42,188 nucleotides of DNA, from contig CM018914.1 in NCBI GenBank assembly GCA_009663005.1, positions 14,813,200-14,855,387 on the forward strand. Reading direction: 5' to 3'. The notes under the pieces were generated by a model. It searched no databases and was not told the origin of the DNA. It was given only the letters and a program-made list of their open reading frames with translations. The position numbers and the translations under genes were made by a program. Shown piece after piece: positions 8,329 to 21,818 of the stretch. The DNA is from Actinidia chinensis. Lineage: Eukaryota; Streptophyta; Magnoliopsida; Ericales; Actinidiaceae. Each line of letters begins with the position of its first letter. Positions within the stretch are counted from its first letter, which is position 1.

Positions 8329-11300
8329 TAAGAATGAGATTGACCCGTTGTGGCAGGCCAAGTTGTAGTTGCAGCCATGGTTAGCATGACCATCGCCTAC
8401 CAGGTTTGCAAGTTCCATTCTCTTCTCTTTAATTTTAAATTTAGATGCATGAGAATGTGATGAATCCGTTTCTTGATGTTTATAAATTTCTTTTTGAGTT
8501 TGTATATGAGATGTTAAGAATGTGATTGATCTATTTTTTGGCGAGACACTGTCGTTGCAGACACGGTAGGCAAACACTTTCTATTTCCCTTCTTAGTTTT
8601 AAAATTCGATGCTAAGAAATGATTAGGCCGTTCTGGCGGGGCGAGCGATATGGCCGACTTATAGTTGTAGCCATGGTTAGCATGACTAGTGGCAACAAGA
8701 TTAACAAGTCATTATCTTTTTTAATTGTAAATCTATATAATGAATTGTGATTGAACAGTTTCTTGATGTTACACAATTTCTCTTTGAGTTCGCATATGAA
8801 AATTTAAGAATGTGATGATTTGTTTCTAGCGGGCCAAATAGTGCAGTCACGGTGGGCAATCCTCTTCTTCACTTTCTAGTTTTTAAAACTTGAATGCCTA
8901 AGAAAGTGATCACACGTTTCTTAGTGGGGCAACTGTAGTTGCAGGCCATGGTTAGCGAATCCATATCTTTCTTTTGTAATTTAAATCTTAGATGGTGAGA
9001 TGTGATTGAGCCATTTCTTACATTTTAAATTTTTCTTTTGAGTTCGACATATAAGATATAGGAAAGGGAATGACTATTTCTTGGCGGAGACCTAAATTTG
9101 CAGCAACGATGGGCCAAATCCTTTCTTCTCTCAGTTTAAAATTCAATGCTAAGAATGACAATACCTATTTCTTGAGTACACCTATAGTTGCAGCCATTGT
9201 TATCAATCCATTCTCCTTTCCCCTGTTATTTAAATCTCAATGCTTATAATGTGATTGATCCTGTATCTTATGTTTTGAAATTTCTCTTTGACTTTGAATA
9301 TGAGATTGTTTAAGAATGTGATTAATCTTATTCTTTTGCCAGGCACTATGTTGGGCACCACGGTGGACAAATCTTTTCTTCTCTTTTTTTTTTTCTCTTT
9401 CTCTTTCAATTTAAACTCGAATGCTAGAATGTGGATGGCACCATTTTCTTTGCGAGCAACTATAGTTTGGCAACCGTGTGTTTCTAACTCAAATTCTCTT
9501 TCTCTTTTAATTAATTGGAAAACTCAGATGTTTTGTTAATGTGATTTATATCCTTTTCTTCTGGATGTTATAACTTTCTCTTGTGAGTTCGCATATAGAT
9601 GTGGTTGAAAATGTGATGATTTATTTCTTGGTGGGACAATTATAGTTATAGACGGCCACGGTGGGCAAATTTCTTTCTCTTTCTCTTTCTCTATTCAGTT
9701 TTAAAATTCGAAGGCCACGAATGTGATTGACTTATTTCTTGGCGGGCAACTGTTTTTGCAGCAAGCCATGGTTAGCAAGTCATTCTTTTCTTTTTTTATT
9801 TTTACATTTCGAATGCTGAAAATGTGATTGATCCTATTGCTTGATTTTTCATAAGTTCGCTTTTTATTGTCGCATCTGAGATGTCACGAATGGATGCTAT
9901 GTTTCTTGGCGGGGCAACTATAGTTGGCACCACGTTGCAAACCTTTCTCATTCTCTTCTCCATTTGAAATTCAAGATGTAGATAGATTGAACCTCTTTCT
10001 TGGCAGGGCAACTATATTTGCAGCCCTGGTTAACAAGTCCATTCTTTTCTGTTTAATTTTAAATCTTAGCTGTTGATAATGTGATTGATCCATTCTGATG
10101 TTTATAAATTTTTTTTTGAGTTTGTATATGAGATGTTAAGAATGTGATTGTTCTGTTTTTTTGTGAGACAACTGTCCATGCATACACGGTAGGCAAAAAT
10201 CCGTTCTCTATTTCCTTCCTTTTATTTTAATTCGAAATGCTAAAATATGAGTGGCCGTTTTCTTGGCGGGGCATTTAGTTGCAAGTCATGGTTTAACATT
10301 ACCATCCCTGTGCCATGGTTAGTTAGTCCATTCTCTTTCCTTTATTTTAAAAATCTTAGAGTGTTAAGATTGTGATTGATCCGTTTCTTGGATTTTATAA
10401 ATTTCTTTTTTGAGTTTTATATATAGATGTTAAGATGTGATTGATCTTTTTGGTGAGACAACTTTCGTTGCAGACGACGGTAGCCAAATCTTTCTATTTC
10501 CCTTATTAGATTAAAATTCGAGCTAAGAATATGATTGATTTCGTTTCTTGCTTTGCTTGGCGGGGGCGACTATAGTTGCAGCCATGGTTAGTCAGTCCAT
10601 TCTTTTTCTCTTTTAATTTTAAATCTGTAATTTCTGAGAATGTTATTGGTCCCTTTTCATGATGTTATATAATTTCTCTTTTAAGTTCGCATATGAGAGA
10701 TTTTGAGAATGTGATTGTCTGTTTCCTGGTGCGGGGCAACTGTAGTTTCGCCATAAGTGGGCAAATCCTTTCTCTTTCTCTCTCAGTTTAAAATTCAATG
10801 CTAAGATTTTGGTTCACCCGTTTCTTGCGGGGCACTTTAGTTTTGCAGCAGCCATAGTTACCAGTCCATTCTCTTCTCTTTTAGTTTTAAAATCTTAGAT
10901 GCTTAAAATTGATTGACCCATTCTTGATAAGACAAAATTCTCTTTTGTCCGGCTTGATATGTTGAACATGACCTGATCATCATTTCTGGTGGACAACTCT
11001 ATATTCCAAAGCCATGGTGGGCAAATCCATTTCTTCTTTTCCCATTTTTAAAATACTCGAATGCTATGACTGATTGACCCGTTCTTACGGGACAACTGTA
11101 GTTGCAGCCATGGTTAGCAAGTCCATTCTCTTTAATTATAAATCTCATCATAATGAGAATGTGATTGAATTTGTTCTTGATGTTACAACACAATTTCTTC
11201 TTTTGAGTTCGCATATGAGATGTTTAAAAATGTGATTGATTTGTTTCTTTTCTTGGCTGGTCAACTATATTGCAGCCACGGTGGGGAAATCATTTCTCTC

Positions 11301-13170
11301 TCTTCTCAGTTTCAAATTTGAATGCTAGATGTGATTGACCCTTTTTTTGGTGAAGGAACTTTAGTTGTAGCCATGGTTAGCAAATCCATTCTCTTTCTCT
11401 TTTAATTTAAATCTCAAATGTTGAGATGACCTTAATAACCTTTGTTGATGTTTCATAATTTATCTTTTTTTTTTTCACATATGAATGTCAAGAATGTGAT
11501 TGATTTGTTTCTTGGCTGGGCAACTATAGTTGCAGCACGGTGGGCAAATCATTTCTCTCTCTCTTCTCAGTTTAAAATTTGAATGCTAAGAATGTGATTG
11601 ACCCTTTTGGTTGGTGAAGGCACTTTAGTGTAGCATGGTTAGCAAATCCATTCTCTTATTCTCTTTTAATTAAATCTTCAAATGTTGAGATTACATTAAT
11701 AATCCGTTTTGATGTTCATAATTTCGTCTTTTTAGTTCGCTATGAGAATGTCAGAATGTGATTGATTTGTTTCTTGGCTGGGGCAACTATAGTTTGCGCC
11801 AAAGTGACACTCATCTTCTCTCTCTTCTTCTCAGTTTCCAAAATTTGAATGCTAAGAATGTGATGACCCTTTTGTTGGCGATGAACTTTAGTTGTAGCCA
11901 TGGTTAGCAAATCCCTTCCTTTCTTTTTTAATTTTAAATCTCAATTTGAAAATGACCATTAAATCCTTTTGTTTATGTTCATAATTTCTATTTTAGTTTG
12001 CATATGAGATTTCAAGAATTGTTGATCGTTTTCTTTGGCGGTAACTGTTTGTGCAAGCCACAGTTGGGCAAATGCATTTATCTTTTCTCTTCTAGTTTTA
12101 AAACTCTAATGCTAAGAAGTGATTGCCCCGATTCTTTGGCAGGGGCAACTGTAGTTGGCAAAGCCATGGTTAACAAGTCCATTTTTCTTTCTCTGTAAAT
12201 TTTATCTAAATCTACGAATGTGATTGATCTATTTCTGGTGAAGGGCACTGTAATTGTAGCAAAGTGGGGCCCTTCCAATTTTTCTTTCTCTTCTAAGTTT
12301 AAAACTCGAATGCTAAGAATGTGATTACCATTTTCTTAGCGGGGCAATGTAGTTGTAGCCATGGTTAATAAATCCAATTTCTTTCTCTTTTAATTGTTTA
12401 ATCTAATTTACTGAGAATGTGAGTATATCCTTTTTTTGATGTTTCATAATTTCGCTTTTGAGTTTTCATATTAGAATGTTTAGAATGTGATTGGATCTAT
12501 TTTTTTTGGTGGACAATGTATGCTGCATGGTGTGGGAATTTCTTTCTCGTTCTTTCTCTGTCTAAAATCCAATATAAAATATTATTGACTCTTTTTCTTG
12601 GCAGAGCAACTATAGTTGCAGCCTGATTAGCAAATCCATTCTTTTTTATTTTTAAATTGTAAATCTTAGATGCTGAGAATGTATTTAAATAATAAACCGT
12701 TTCTTGAGTTATCAAAGTTTTTTTTGAGTTCGCATATAGATTTGAGAATTTGTGATTTATTTCTTGCGAGCGATTATAGTTCATCAATCCATGGTGGGGC
12801 AAATCATTTCTCTCTTCTCAGTTTAAAAGTTGATTCTAAGAATATGAATTGGGGACCCTTTTGTTATAGAGGACTTAGTTGGGCCAACCGTTGTTCAAAT
12901 CCCTTCTCTTTCTCTTGTAATTTTAATCTCAATGTTGCGAATGTTGATTAATCCTTTTGTTGATGTTTCATATTTCCCTTTTTTAGTTCGCATATGAGAT
13001 GTCAAGAATGTGATGATCTATTTCTTGGCGAGGCAATCTATAGTTGGCAGCCACTGTGGGGTCAAATCCTTTCTCGTTCTCTTCTCAAGTGTGAAATTCA
13101 AAATGTTAGAATTGAGATTGACTATTTCTAGCGGGATAACTATAGTTGTAGCCAATGGTTAGCAAGTCCA

Positions 13171-13820
13171 TTCTTGTTCATCAAGTGAACTATTCCACTC
13201 TTATTTAATCTTCCAAGAGAGTTTTTGTTTTACCTTGTATCATCTTCATACACCTAATATCCTTGTAAGTTTGAGTGTAGCTTGGACAAAAACACTTGGT
13301 GAGAGTGTTTTGAGTATTGCTCTTGTACAATCAAACACTTAAGGTTTGAGTGTTTCCTCTGTAAGTAAAACACTGGAAGTTTTGGTGTAGCTTAGACAAA
13401 AACACTTATGGGGAGTTTTGAGTGTTTCTCTGTACAAAGCCAATACTTTAAGAGTTTTTAAAGTCTTTTCTCTTATAAGTAAATACTGGATTTTGAGTGG
13501 AGTTTATACAAAAAAACCACTTGTAAGTGACTGAGCACTTGGAAATCAGCCCCCACATTGTAATTTTTAATTGCAAGTAGTGGAAGAAGATCTTGCCGAG
13601 GTCTTGGGAGAACGTAGATCACCAGTTTGATCGAACCTCAAAATTATTTGTGTCCCTTTCTTGTGCTTGATTCTTTCTTTAATATATTGCTTATATTACT
13701 TTGCATATAATTGATTCATAGATTGCATTGAGTAGATTAAGTTTTAATTAATCATAATTGTCATTAAATTGAAAAAAATCCAATTCCCCCTCTTCTTGGT
13801 TTGTCTTTTTGGGCAAACAA
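13171..13820 (+). mobile_element. LTR-like insertion in the satellite (probable copia solo LTR)
   Basis: Satellite sequence stops after GCAAGTCCATTCT and resumes with AGTAGTCCATTCTCTTTT, so about 650 bp is inserted. It begins TGTTCATCAAGTG (13175) and ends GGGCAAACA (13819), a TGTT...AACA pair. The last part, CCAATTCCCCCTCTTCTTGG, resembles the tail of copia LTRs, as does the earlier CTTGGGAGAACGTAGATC. No coding or primer site is present, which fits a solo LTR. The exact five-base duplication is not clear; a longer match, AGTCCATTCT, lies at both edges and may instead reflect satellite periodicity. Confidence 0.55.
13266..13540. repeat. Three-copy repeat of about 110 bp inside the LTR-like insertion
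   Basis: GTGTAGCTTGGACAAAAACA (about 13275), GTGTAGCTTAGACAAAAACA (about 13384) and GGAGTTTATACAAAAAAACC (about 13499) mark three degenerate copies. Each is followed by a CACTT...GAGTG segment. Confidence 0.6.
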
Positions 13821-16800
13821 GTAGTCCATTCTCTTTTAATTTATAAATCTCACATAATGAGATGTGATTGAACTGTTTTTCTTGACGTTACACAATTTCT
13901 CTTTTGAGTTCGCATATGAGATGTCAAATGTGATTGATTTGTTTCTTAGCTTGGGACTATCTTGAAACCACATGACAAATCATTTCTCCCTCTTCTCAGT
14001 TTAAAATTTGAATTCTAAGAATGTGATTGTCCATTTTGTTGGTGAGTAAATTAGGTTCAGTCATGGTTAGCAAATCCTTCTCTTTCTCTTATTTTAAATC
14101 TCAAAGTTGAGAATATGATTAATCCTTTTTTGATCTTCATAATTTCTTTCTGCGTTCACATATGAGATGTCAATATGTGATTATCTATTTTTCTTTTCTT
14201 GGCGAGCAACTCATAGTTGGCAGCCAGGGTGGGTAAATCAATTTTTCTTTGCTCTCGTAGTTTAAAATTCAAAATGCTAGAATGTTATTCACTCTATTTC
14301 TTGCGGGGCAACTGTAGTTGCAAGCCATGGTTAGCAAGTCCATTTCTTTCTTTGTTAATTTTAATCTGAATTCTAAGAATGTGATTGATATGTTTCTTGG
14401 TGGGCGGCAACTGTAGGTGCATCCATGGTGGGCTATTCAGTTCCTTTCTCTCCTAAGTTTAAACTCGAATGCTAAGAATTGTGATTGACCATTTTCTTAG
14501 CGGGCCACTGTTATTTGCAACCATGATTAAGTAAAACAATTTTCTCTTCTTTGTGATTTTAAATCTATTTACTGCGAATGTGAGTATCCTTTTGTTTTGA
14601 TGTTTCATAATTTTCCTTTGAGTTCGCATATGAGAATGTTTAGATGTGATTGATTCTTATTTTTGGGTGGGGACAACTATATTTTGCTGGGCCAGCGGTA
14701 TGCAATTCTTTCTCTCTTTCTCTTCTTTTGTCCAATCTCGAATGCTAAATGTGATTGACCCCTTTCTTGGCTAGCAACTATAGTTGCAGCCATGGTTTTA
14801 AATCCATTCTCTTTCTGTTTTTCAATTTTAAATCTCAAATGCTGATAATGTGATGAACCATTTCTTGATGTTACAGAAATTTTTCTTCTGAGTTTTCGCA
14901 TTATAATTTGATTTGATTTATTTATTTATTGCCCGGGTAACTATAGTTTCTCACGGTGGCAATCATTTCTCTTCTCAGTTTAAAATTGAATGCCAAAATG
15001 TGATGTGACGCTTTTTGGTTGGCACCGGGAACTTTAGTTTGCAACGGCATAATTAGCAATCCATTCTCTTTCCTCTTTAATTTTTAATCTCAAACGTTGA
15101 GAAATATGATTAATCCTTTTGTTGATGTTTCATACTTTCTCTTTGAGTTCGCATATAGAATGTCAGGAATGTGATTGATCTTTTTCTTGGCGGGCTACTA
15201 TAGTTGGCTGCCCACGGTGGGACAATCATTTTTCTTTCTCTCCTTAGTTAAAATTCAAATGCTAAGAATTTGATTCACCTATTTCTTGGGCGGGCAACTA
15301 TTGTTACAACATGTTAGCAAGTCAATTTTCTTGCTCTTTAATTTTAAATCTAAAATGCTAGAAGTGATTGATCTGGTTTCTTGGTTAGGCAACTGGAAAT
15401 GCAGCCACGGTGGGCCATCATTTCCCTTTCTCTTCTCTGTTCTCAAAATTCAATATTAAGAATTTGATTGACCCTTTTCTTTGGTAGAGCACTATAGTGG
15501 CATCCAGTTTTAGTAAAGCCATCTCTTTCTATTTTAATTTTTTAAATCCAGATTTGAGAATGTGATTGAACGTTTTCTTAAAGTTTACAAAATTTTTTTT
15601 GCGTTCGCATATGAGAATGTTATAATTTGATTGATTTGTTTCTTGGTTGGGCAAGTATAGTTTTCATCAGCCCACGGTGGGCAAACCAGTTCTCTCATCG
15701 TCTCCGTGTTTTAAAATTTAAAAACTAAGAATGTGATGACCCTTTTGTTAGCAGAGGAACTTTAGTTGCCAGCCATAGTTAGCAAAATCTCTTCTCTTTC
15801 TCTTTTAATTTTAAATCTCAATATTAAGATTGTGATTAATCCTTTTGTTGATGTTTCATAATTTCTCTTTTTTAGTTGCATATAAGATGTCAAAAGTGAT
15901 TGATTTTTTTTCTTGGCGGGGCAACTATTGTGTACCACGGTGGCAATCCTTTCTCATTCTCTCTCAATTTTAAATTCAAATGTTAAGAATGAATTGACTA
16001 AACTGTTTCTTGCAGGGCAGCTGTAATACATACAGCCATGTTAATGAATCCAATCTCTTTTCTTTTTAATTTTAAATCTCAGATGGTGAGAATGTGTATT
16101 GATCAATTTCTTGAAATTTATAAATTTTTCTTTTGATTCGCTATAAGATATTAGGAAAAGGAATTTACCATTTTCTTGCGGGGACTAAATTTCATGCAAA
16201 CGGTGGGGCAATCCTTTTTCTTTCTCTCAGTTTAAAATTCGAATGCTAGAATGACATTCAACCTATTTTCTTGGAGGGCAACTTTAGTTTGGCAGCCAAT
16301 GGTTAGCAAATCCATTCTCTTTCCTTTCCCCTTTTTTTTAAATCTCAAATGCTTAGAATGTGATTGAGCTAATATCTTGATGTTTTTGAAATGTTTTTCT
16401 CTTTTGCTCTGCATAGAGATGTTAAGAATGTGATTAATCTGTTTCTTGGTGGGGCAAATAGAGTTGCACCACCGGTGGACACTCTTTTCTCTTTTCTCTT
16501 CCTCAGTTTTAAAACTCGCCATGTTAAGAATTGATTGACCATTTTCTGCGAGCACTATAGTTTCACCGTGGTTGTGAATGTATTTATCCTTTTCTGGATG
16601 TTTTATAAATTTCCTCTTTAGAGTTCGCATATGAGATGTTGACATTTGATTGATCTTTTTCTTGTTGGACAATTATAGTTATAGCCCCGGTGGGCAAATT
16701 GTTTCTCTTCTCTATTCAGTTTAAAATTGAATGCCAAAATGTGATTGACTTAATTCTTGGCGGACCATGTTGTTGCAAGCCATGGTTAGCACGTCCATTC

Positions 16801-18804
16801 TCTTCTTTTTATTTTTAAATTTCAATGTTGAATGTGATTGATCCTATTCTTGATGTTTCATAATTTCTCTTTTTAGTTCGCATATAGATGTTCAAGAATG
16901 TGTTGATTTTTTTCTTGGCGGGCACTATGTTGCAGCCACGGTGGACAAATCCTTTCTCATTCTCTCTCATTTGAAATTCGAATGTAAAATGAGATGACTT
17001 GTTTCTTCTTGGCAGGGCAGCTGAGTACAAAGCCTGGTTAAACAATCCATTCTCTTACTCTTTAATTTTAAATCTCCAATGTTGATAATGTGATTTACTC
17101 TATTTTTTGATATTTATAAATTTCGTTTTTGAGATCGCATATAGATGTTAAGAAGTGTGATGATCTATTTTTTTGGCGGGAACAACTAAAGTTACAAACC
17201 TCCACTGTGGGCAAATCTGTCTGAGTTTCCTTTTCTAGTTTAAAATTCGAATGGTGCTAAGAAATAGGATTTACCCTTTTCTTCTGCGGAAGCGACTATA
17301 GTTGCAGCATGTTACCATGACCATCTGTCCTCCATGGTTAGTTAAGTCCATTCTCTTTAATCTTTTAATTTTAAATCTCCAATTCCTGAGAATGGGTGAT
17401 TGTCGCTTTTCTTGATTTTTCATATTTCTCTTTTAGTTCGCATATGAGATGTTGAGAATGTGATTGATACTGTTTCCTTCCTGGCGAGACACTGTAGTTG
17501 TAACCACGGTGGACAAAATCTTTTCTCTTTCGCTTCTCAGGTTTAAAACTCGAATGCTAAGAATGTGATGACACTTTCTTTTGCGGAGCACTATAGTTTC
17601 ACCGTGGTCGTAAATCAAAATTCTTTTCTCCTTTTAATTTGAAAACTCAATGTTGTGAATGTGATTTATCCTTTTTGGATGTATAAATTCCACTCTTTAA
17701 GTTCGCATATGAAGATTGTTGAAATGTGATTGATCTGTTTCCTGGTGGGACAATATATTTACTTACCATGGTGGGAAATTCTTTCTCTTTCTCTATTCAG
17801 TTTGAAATTCGAATCACAAGAATTGATTTGACTTATTTCTTCGGGGAACTGTTGTTGCAGCCATTGTTTATCAAGTCCATTCTCTTTCTTTTTTTATTTT
17901 TAATTTCAAATGCTGAAAATGTTGATTGATCCTATTCTTGATGTTTCATAATTTTCTCTTTTTAGTTCGCATATGAGATTTCAGAATGTGATTGATTTTT
18001 TTTCTTGGCGGGGCACCTATTGTTGCAGCCACGGTGGGCAAATCCTTGCTCATTCTCTTTGTTCTCAATTTTGAATTTTCGAGATGTTAAGATGAATTGA
18101 CCTGTTTCTTCTTTGCAGGGCAAGCTATAGTTTACAGCCGTGGTTAACAAGTTCATTCTTTACTCTTTAATTTTTAATCTCAGATGGTGTGAATGTGATT
18201 GATCTAGTTCTTGATGTTTCTAAATTCTTTTTTTGAGATCGTCATTATGAGAATTTTTAAGAAGTGTGATTGATCTATTTTTTGGCCGGACACTAAAGTT
18301 ACAACATTTCCATAGTGGCAATTCTTTCTATTTCTTTTCTGTTTAAAAATTCGAAATGCTAAAAATGTGATTGACCATTTTCTGGGCGGATGCGACTAAG
18401 TTGCACCATGGTTAGCATGACCTCCTTGCCATTTTAGTATCCATTCTCTTTATCTTTTATTTTTTAATCTCAATTCTGAGGAATGTGATTGGTCCTTTGC
18501 TTGATGTTTCATATTGCTCTGTTGAGTGTCGCCATGTGAGATGTTTGAGAGTGATTGATCTGTTTCCTAGCGAGGCACTGTAGTTGTAGCCATTGTTAGC
18601 AATCCTTCACTTTCTCTTTTAATTTTTAATCTCGCAATTCTGAGAATGTGATTGGTCCCTTTCTTGTTTGTTACAAAATTTCTCTTTGAGTTCGTATCTG
18701 AGATGTTGAGAATGTGATGATGTTTTTCTTGCAGGGAACATATTACAAAGCCATGGTCGAAAATCCTTCCTCTTCTCTTCTCAATTTCAAAATTCAAAGA
18801 CAAA

Positions 18805-19173
18805 GGTGATGTTTGGTTAACTGCTTAATTTTTTTTATTAATTTTGTTTTTTCTATTCACCTTGAACGACACTTTTTGTGTGCTATTTAAATTTAATAGC
18901 AAAATTATGTCACTATTTTTGAAAATTTAAAAACAATGAAATATGTTTTTTGTTTTGTTTACAAAATTTTTTATAAAACTTTTTCAACCATCACCCCCCT
19001 CCCACCACTGCGCCAACCACCTTTTTTAATTGCTTAAAAAAGGTAAAAATAGAACATATTTTTGTTCTTAAATAATTTTTATAAAGTGACCACAAACATA
19101 TATTTAGTTTCTTTGTTACAAAAAACTAAACAAAAAAAACACAAAAAAGTGAAACGTTAGGACCAAACATCCC
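18805..19173 (+). mobile_element. PIF/Harbinger-like TIR element, copy 3, short core
   Basis: The left end is GGTGATGTTTGGTTAACTG. The right end, reverse-complemented, is GGGATGTTTGGTCCTAACG. The subterminal AT-rich arms align with copies at 7216-8328 and 24525-25788 (for example the shared TCACTATTTTTGAAAA and TTTTGTTTTGTTT stretches on the left arm). The C-rich core is reduced to about 40 bp (about 18985-19022, CATCACCCCCCTCCCACC). It lies in the same orientation as copy 1 and at the same place in the satellite unit: left flank AAAATTCAAAGACAAA, right flank AAAGAAATGTGATTCAACC. The expected TAA repeats are eroded to AAA. Confidence 0.75.
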
Positions 19174-19934
19174 AAAGAAATGTGATTCAACCCTTTCTTA
19201 GCGGAGACAACTAGAGTTGCAGCCATGGTTAGCCAAATTTAGTTTCATTCACTTTCTCTTTTATTCTAATGCTAATATAAATGAGAATGTGATGTCTATT
19301 TCTTGAATATTACAAAATTTTATTGAAGTTCACATATTAGATGTTTTGAGATGTGATTGACATCTGTGTTCTAGACAGGGCAACTATAGTTGTAACAATA
19401 GTGGCCAAATCAATTTCTCTTTCCTTCTCAATTCAATACTTAAATTCTAAGAATGTGATTGACCAGTTTTCTAGGTGCAGGCATAACTGTAGTTCCCAGG
19501 CCACAGGGTTAGTAATCCATTCTCTTTCTCTTTTAATTTTTAATCTTAGATGTTGAGAATGTGATTGATCTTTTCTTGGCGGGGCAACTAGAGTTGCAGT
19601 CGGAAAATTTCTTCTTTCTTTTTCTCTTCTCAGTTTTAAACTCGAATGCTAAGAATTGATTGACCTATTTCTTTGGGGGGTAACTGTAGTTGCACCATGG
19701 TGAGCAGTCATTCTCTTTCTTTTTAATTTTAAATCTCAAATACTAGAATGTGTCTTAAATACTGAGAATGTGATTGAATCCTTTTTCTTGTGTGTTAAAA
19801 TTGTTCTTTTAAAGGTTTTCACATATGTTAGCATGTTCGTTTCTCTTTCTTGTTTTTAATTTAAATCTCAAATGCTAATAATGTTATTGAACCTTTTCTT
19901 GATGTTTTTAAAATTTCTCTTTTGAGTTCGCATA

Positions 19935-21818
19935 TGTAGGACCCCCCGAATTTTTGTATAAACTTTTCCTGACATAATGTTCGGTAAATTTAGGATTGAA
20001 AATTTTCTAAGAGAGATTATGTGATGGGGTAGAATCATTTGGGTGTGGTTAATATACATTTGAAAGTCCTGGGGGTGAAAAGTGTTAGGGGTAAAGTATA
20101 TAAGACTTCTTAGCCTTGCACAAAAAAAAAAAACACCCCCTTTTTAATAGCCAACCCAGCTCTCCCTTCCTCTCTCCCCCTCCTCTCCTCCATTTTTTTT
20201 TCTTACTCAAGATCTTAAAATTCACACCAAACTTCAGTCCCCTTCAAACCTCACGCCTAAAATTCGCTTCTTCTACGCTTTTCACCTTGCACTCGCGTTC
20301 CATTTTGCACCAAGAACTCACATTTCGAATTGGACTCATATAGAGGCTAGGGTTTTCAGTTTTTCCCATTCCTTCACTCAATCTTGAGATAGGAAGACAA
20401 ATTCTACTACTCCCTCAGATTGTATCAATTTGATGTAATAGCCATTTATCATTGTCGTATTGCTCAAACCATCTAAATTATCATTTGCCCCAAGTGGGTT
20501 TGGTTTGAATTTGATTTTTGTGAATCTAAACGAATTAAGACGTGTTGTGCGAATTGATGGTTGATTTGCACTCCTTTGATGTCTATTTATTGCTCTAAAT
20601 ATCAAAATTTTTGTGGGCTTGAAAATCTCACTTGTTTTGGGTTAAAATCCACCCCTCTAAAGTGAAATCTTCCCTTGCTGCCGGCCGCCGTCCTATTCTA
20701 GGCTGCTTGCCTGCCCTATTTTCCAGTGGTTGTCCCCTATTTTTGGATGGCTTCCAGCCACCCTTTGATGCCCATATGGCCCCCCGATGGTCATATCCTT
20801 CGTGTTCTTGACCCGTACCATCACTTGAACACCGCATTCACTTTATCATAATAAATTTAACCCTTGGAGCACCGGATTTAATAAATTTCTTATTTATAAA
20901 TTAAACACGCGTCTGTTGAATATTTTTTTTGGCGAAAATCGTGAACTTTTTGGACTAATGAGACTTTTTGGGAGCGTTTGAAAGACGAATTATTTTGAGA
21001 TGAATATTAATGGATAAAATGAACTCTAGGGATCATCATCCATTTGTTGTCCCTAGTCATGGTTGCACTAAGCCCACGAAATCTAGCAAGGTGCACTGAG
21101 CCCAACGAAATCTGGCGGAAGGAATACTGGCCTAATAAATTTTCGCATTTCCTTTGAATGTCGGCTTTGATGTATTTTGATCATTTTAGTGAATTTGACG
21201 AAAATGATTGTTCAAGGTGAGAAATGAGAATTTTTGGTAACTGTTTGGACCTTGGTGGATACTAAACGTAATTTGGGAACACTTGGACACATTTTAGACT
21301 ACCATAACATATTTTCGGATACTTAATGTGGAGTTAAGAGCCTTTTGTTCATGATCCCTATCCTTCTACATGGGGCCGTGTCCATCATCATACTCACCAT
21401 TATGCAATGTATCATGTTATACACCTTGCGATGGTAAATAGTTTTCCTACTGGGCTAGTTGAGGTCAACCTAAATTTTCAGGTACTCGACAGGGAGCATT
21501 ATATGAATGCTTTGAAGTGTGGTTGCCTAACATTGGAGTTCTCGAGCATGAGTTATTTTCCCATTTGTGTTTTAATATTTTTGAAAGATGGTTTTATAAC
21601 TTCAATTTAAATTAATCTTTTGACGATTTGGTTATTGTAATAACTTTTAAACTTTTCACTTATGCATCATTTTGGACGTTAGGTGGATAAAACTTGTTTA
21701 CTCAGAGTGGTGGGATGATATTATGTTACTTGAACTATTCAAGGAATATGATGAATCCTTGACTTGTCCTACATGGATTTATTTACTTTTGGATTATTAA
21801 ATTTTTAAGGATTGGACA
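19935..21818 (+). mobile_element. Gypsy-type solo LTR (1.9 kb) inserted in the satellite
   Basis: Begins TGTAGGACCCCCCGAATTTT, a form typical of plant chromovirus (Tekay/Del-like) LTRs, and ends TTGGACA. The satellite block B reading GAGTTCGCATA stops at the left edge and resumes with ATATGTGATGTTGAGAATG on the right. The likely five-base duplication is GCATA (19930-19934) against ACATA (21819-21823). A TATA-like box lies at 20097-20104. The LTR has no internal region beside it, so it is a solo LTR. The small frames in it (for example near 20116-20343 and 20628-20837) have no recognisable product. Confidence 0.75.
20097..20104 (+). promoter_or_regulatory. TATA-like box in the solo LTR
   Basis: TATATAAG lies about 160 bp into the LTR, followed by a pyrimidine-rich leader. 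This fits the U3/R junction of a plant LTR promoter. Confidence 0.45.

Noticed and set aside
13860..13930. Possible tRNA or other structured RNA genes anywhere in the window
   Set aside because: No A-box/B-box pair with a cloverleaf was found; the only tRNA-related text is the primer-binding sites of the LTR elements.
8278..19856. Many frames of 60-150 codons in the satellite, mostly minus strand
   Set aside because: They repeat the same satellite text in shifting frames and recur with the unit; no protein family is resembled.
8329..19934. The regular repeats as a possible CRISPR array
   Set aside because: The DNA is plant-type; the whole unit, not a short repeat with unique spacers, is conserved from copy to copy.
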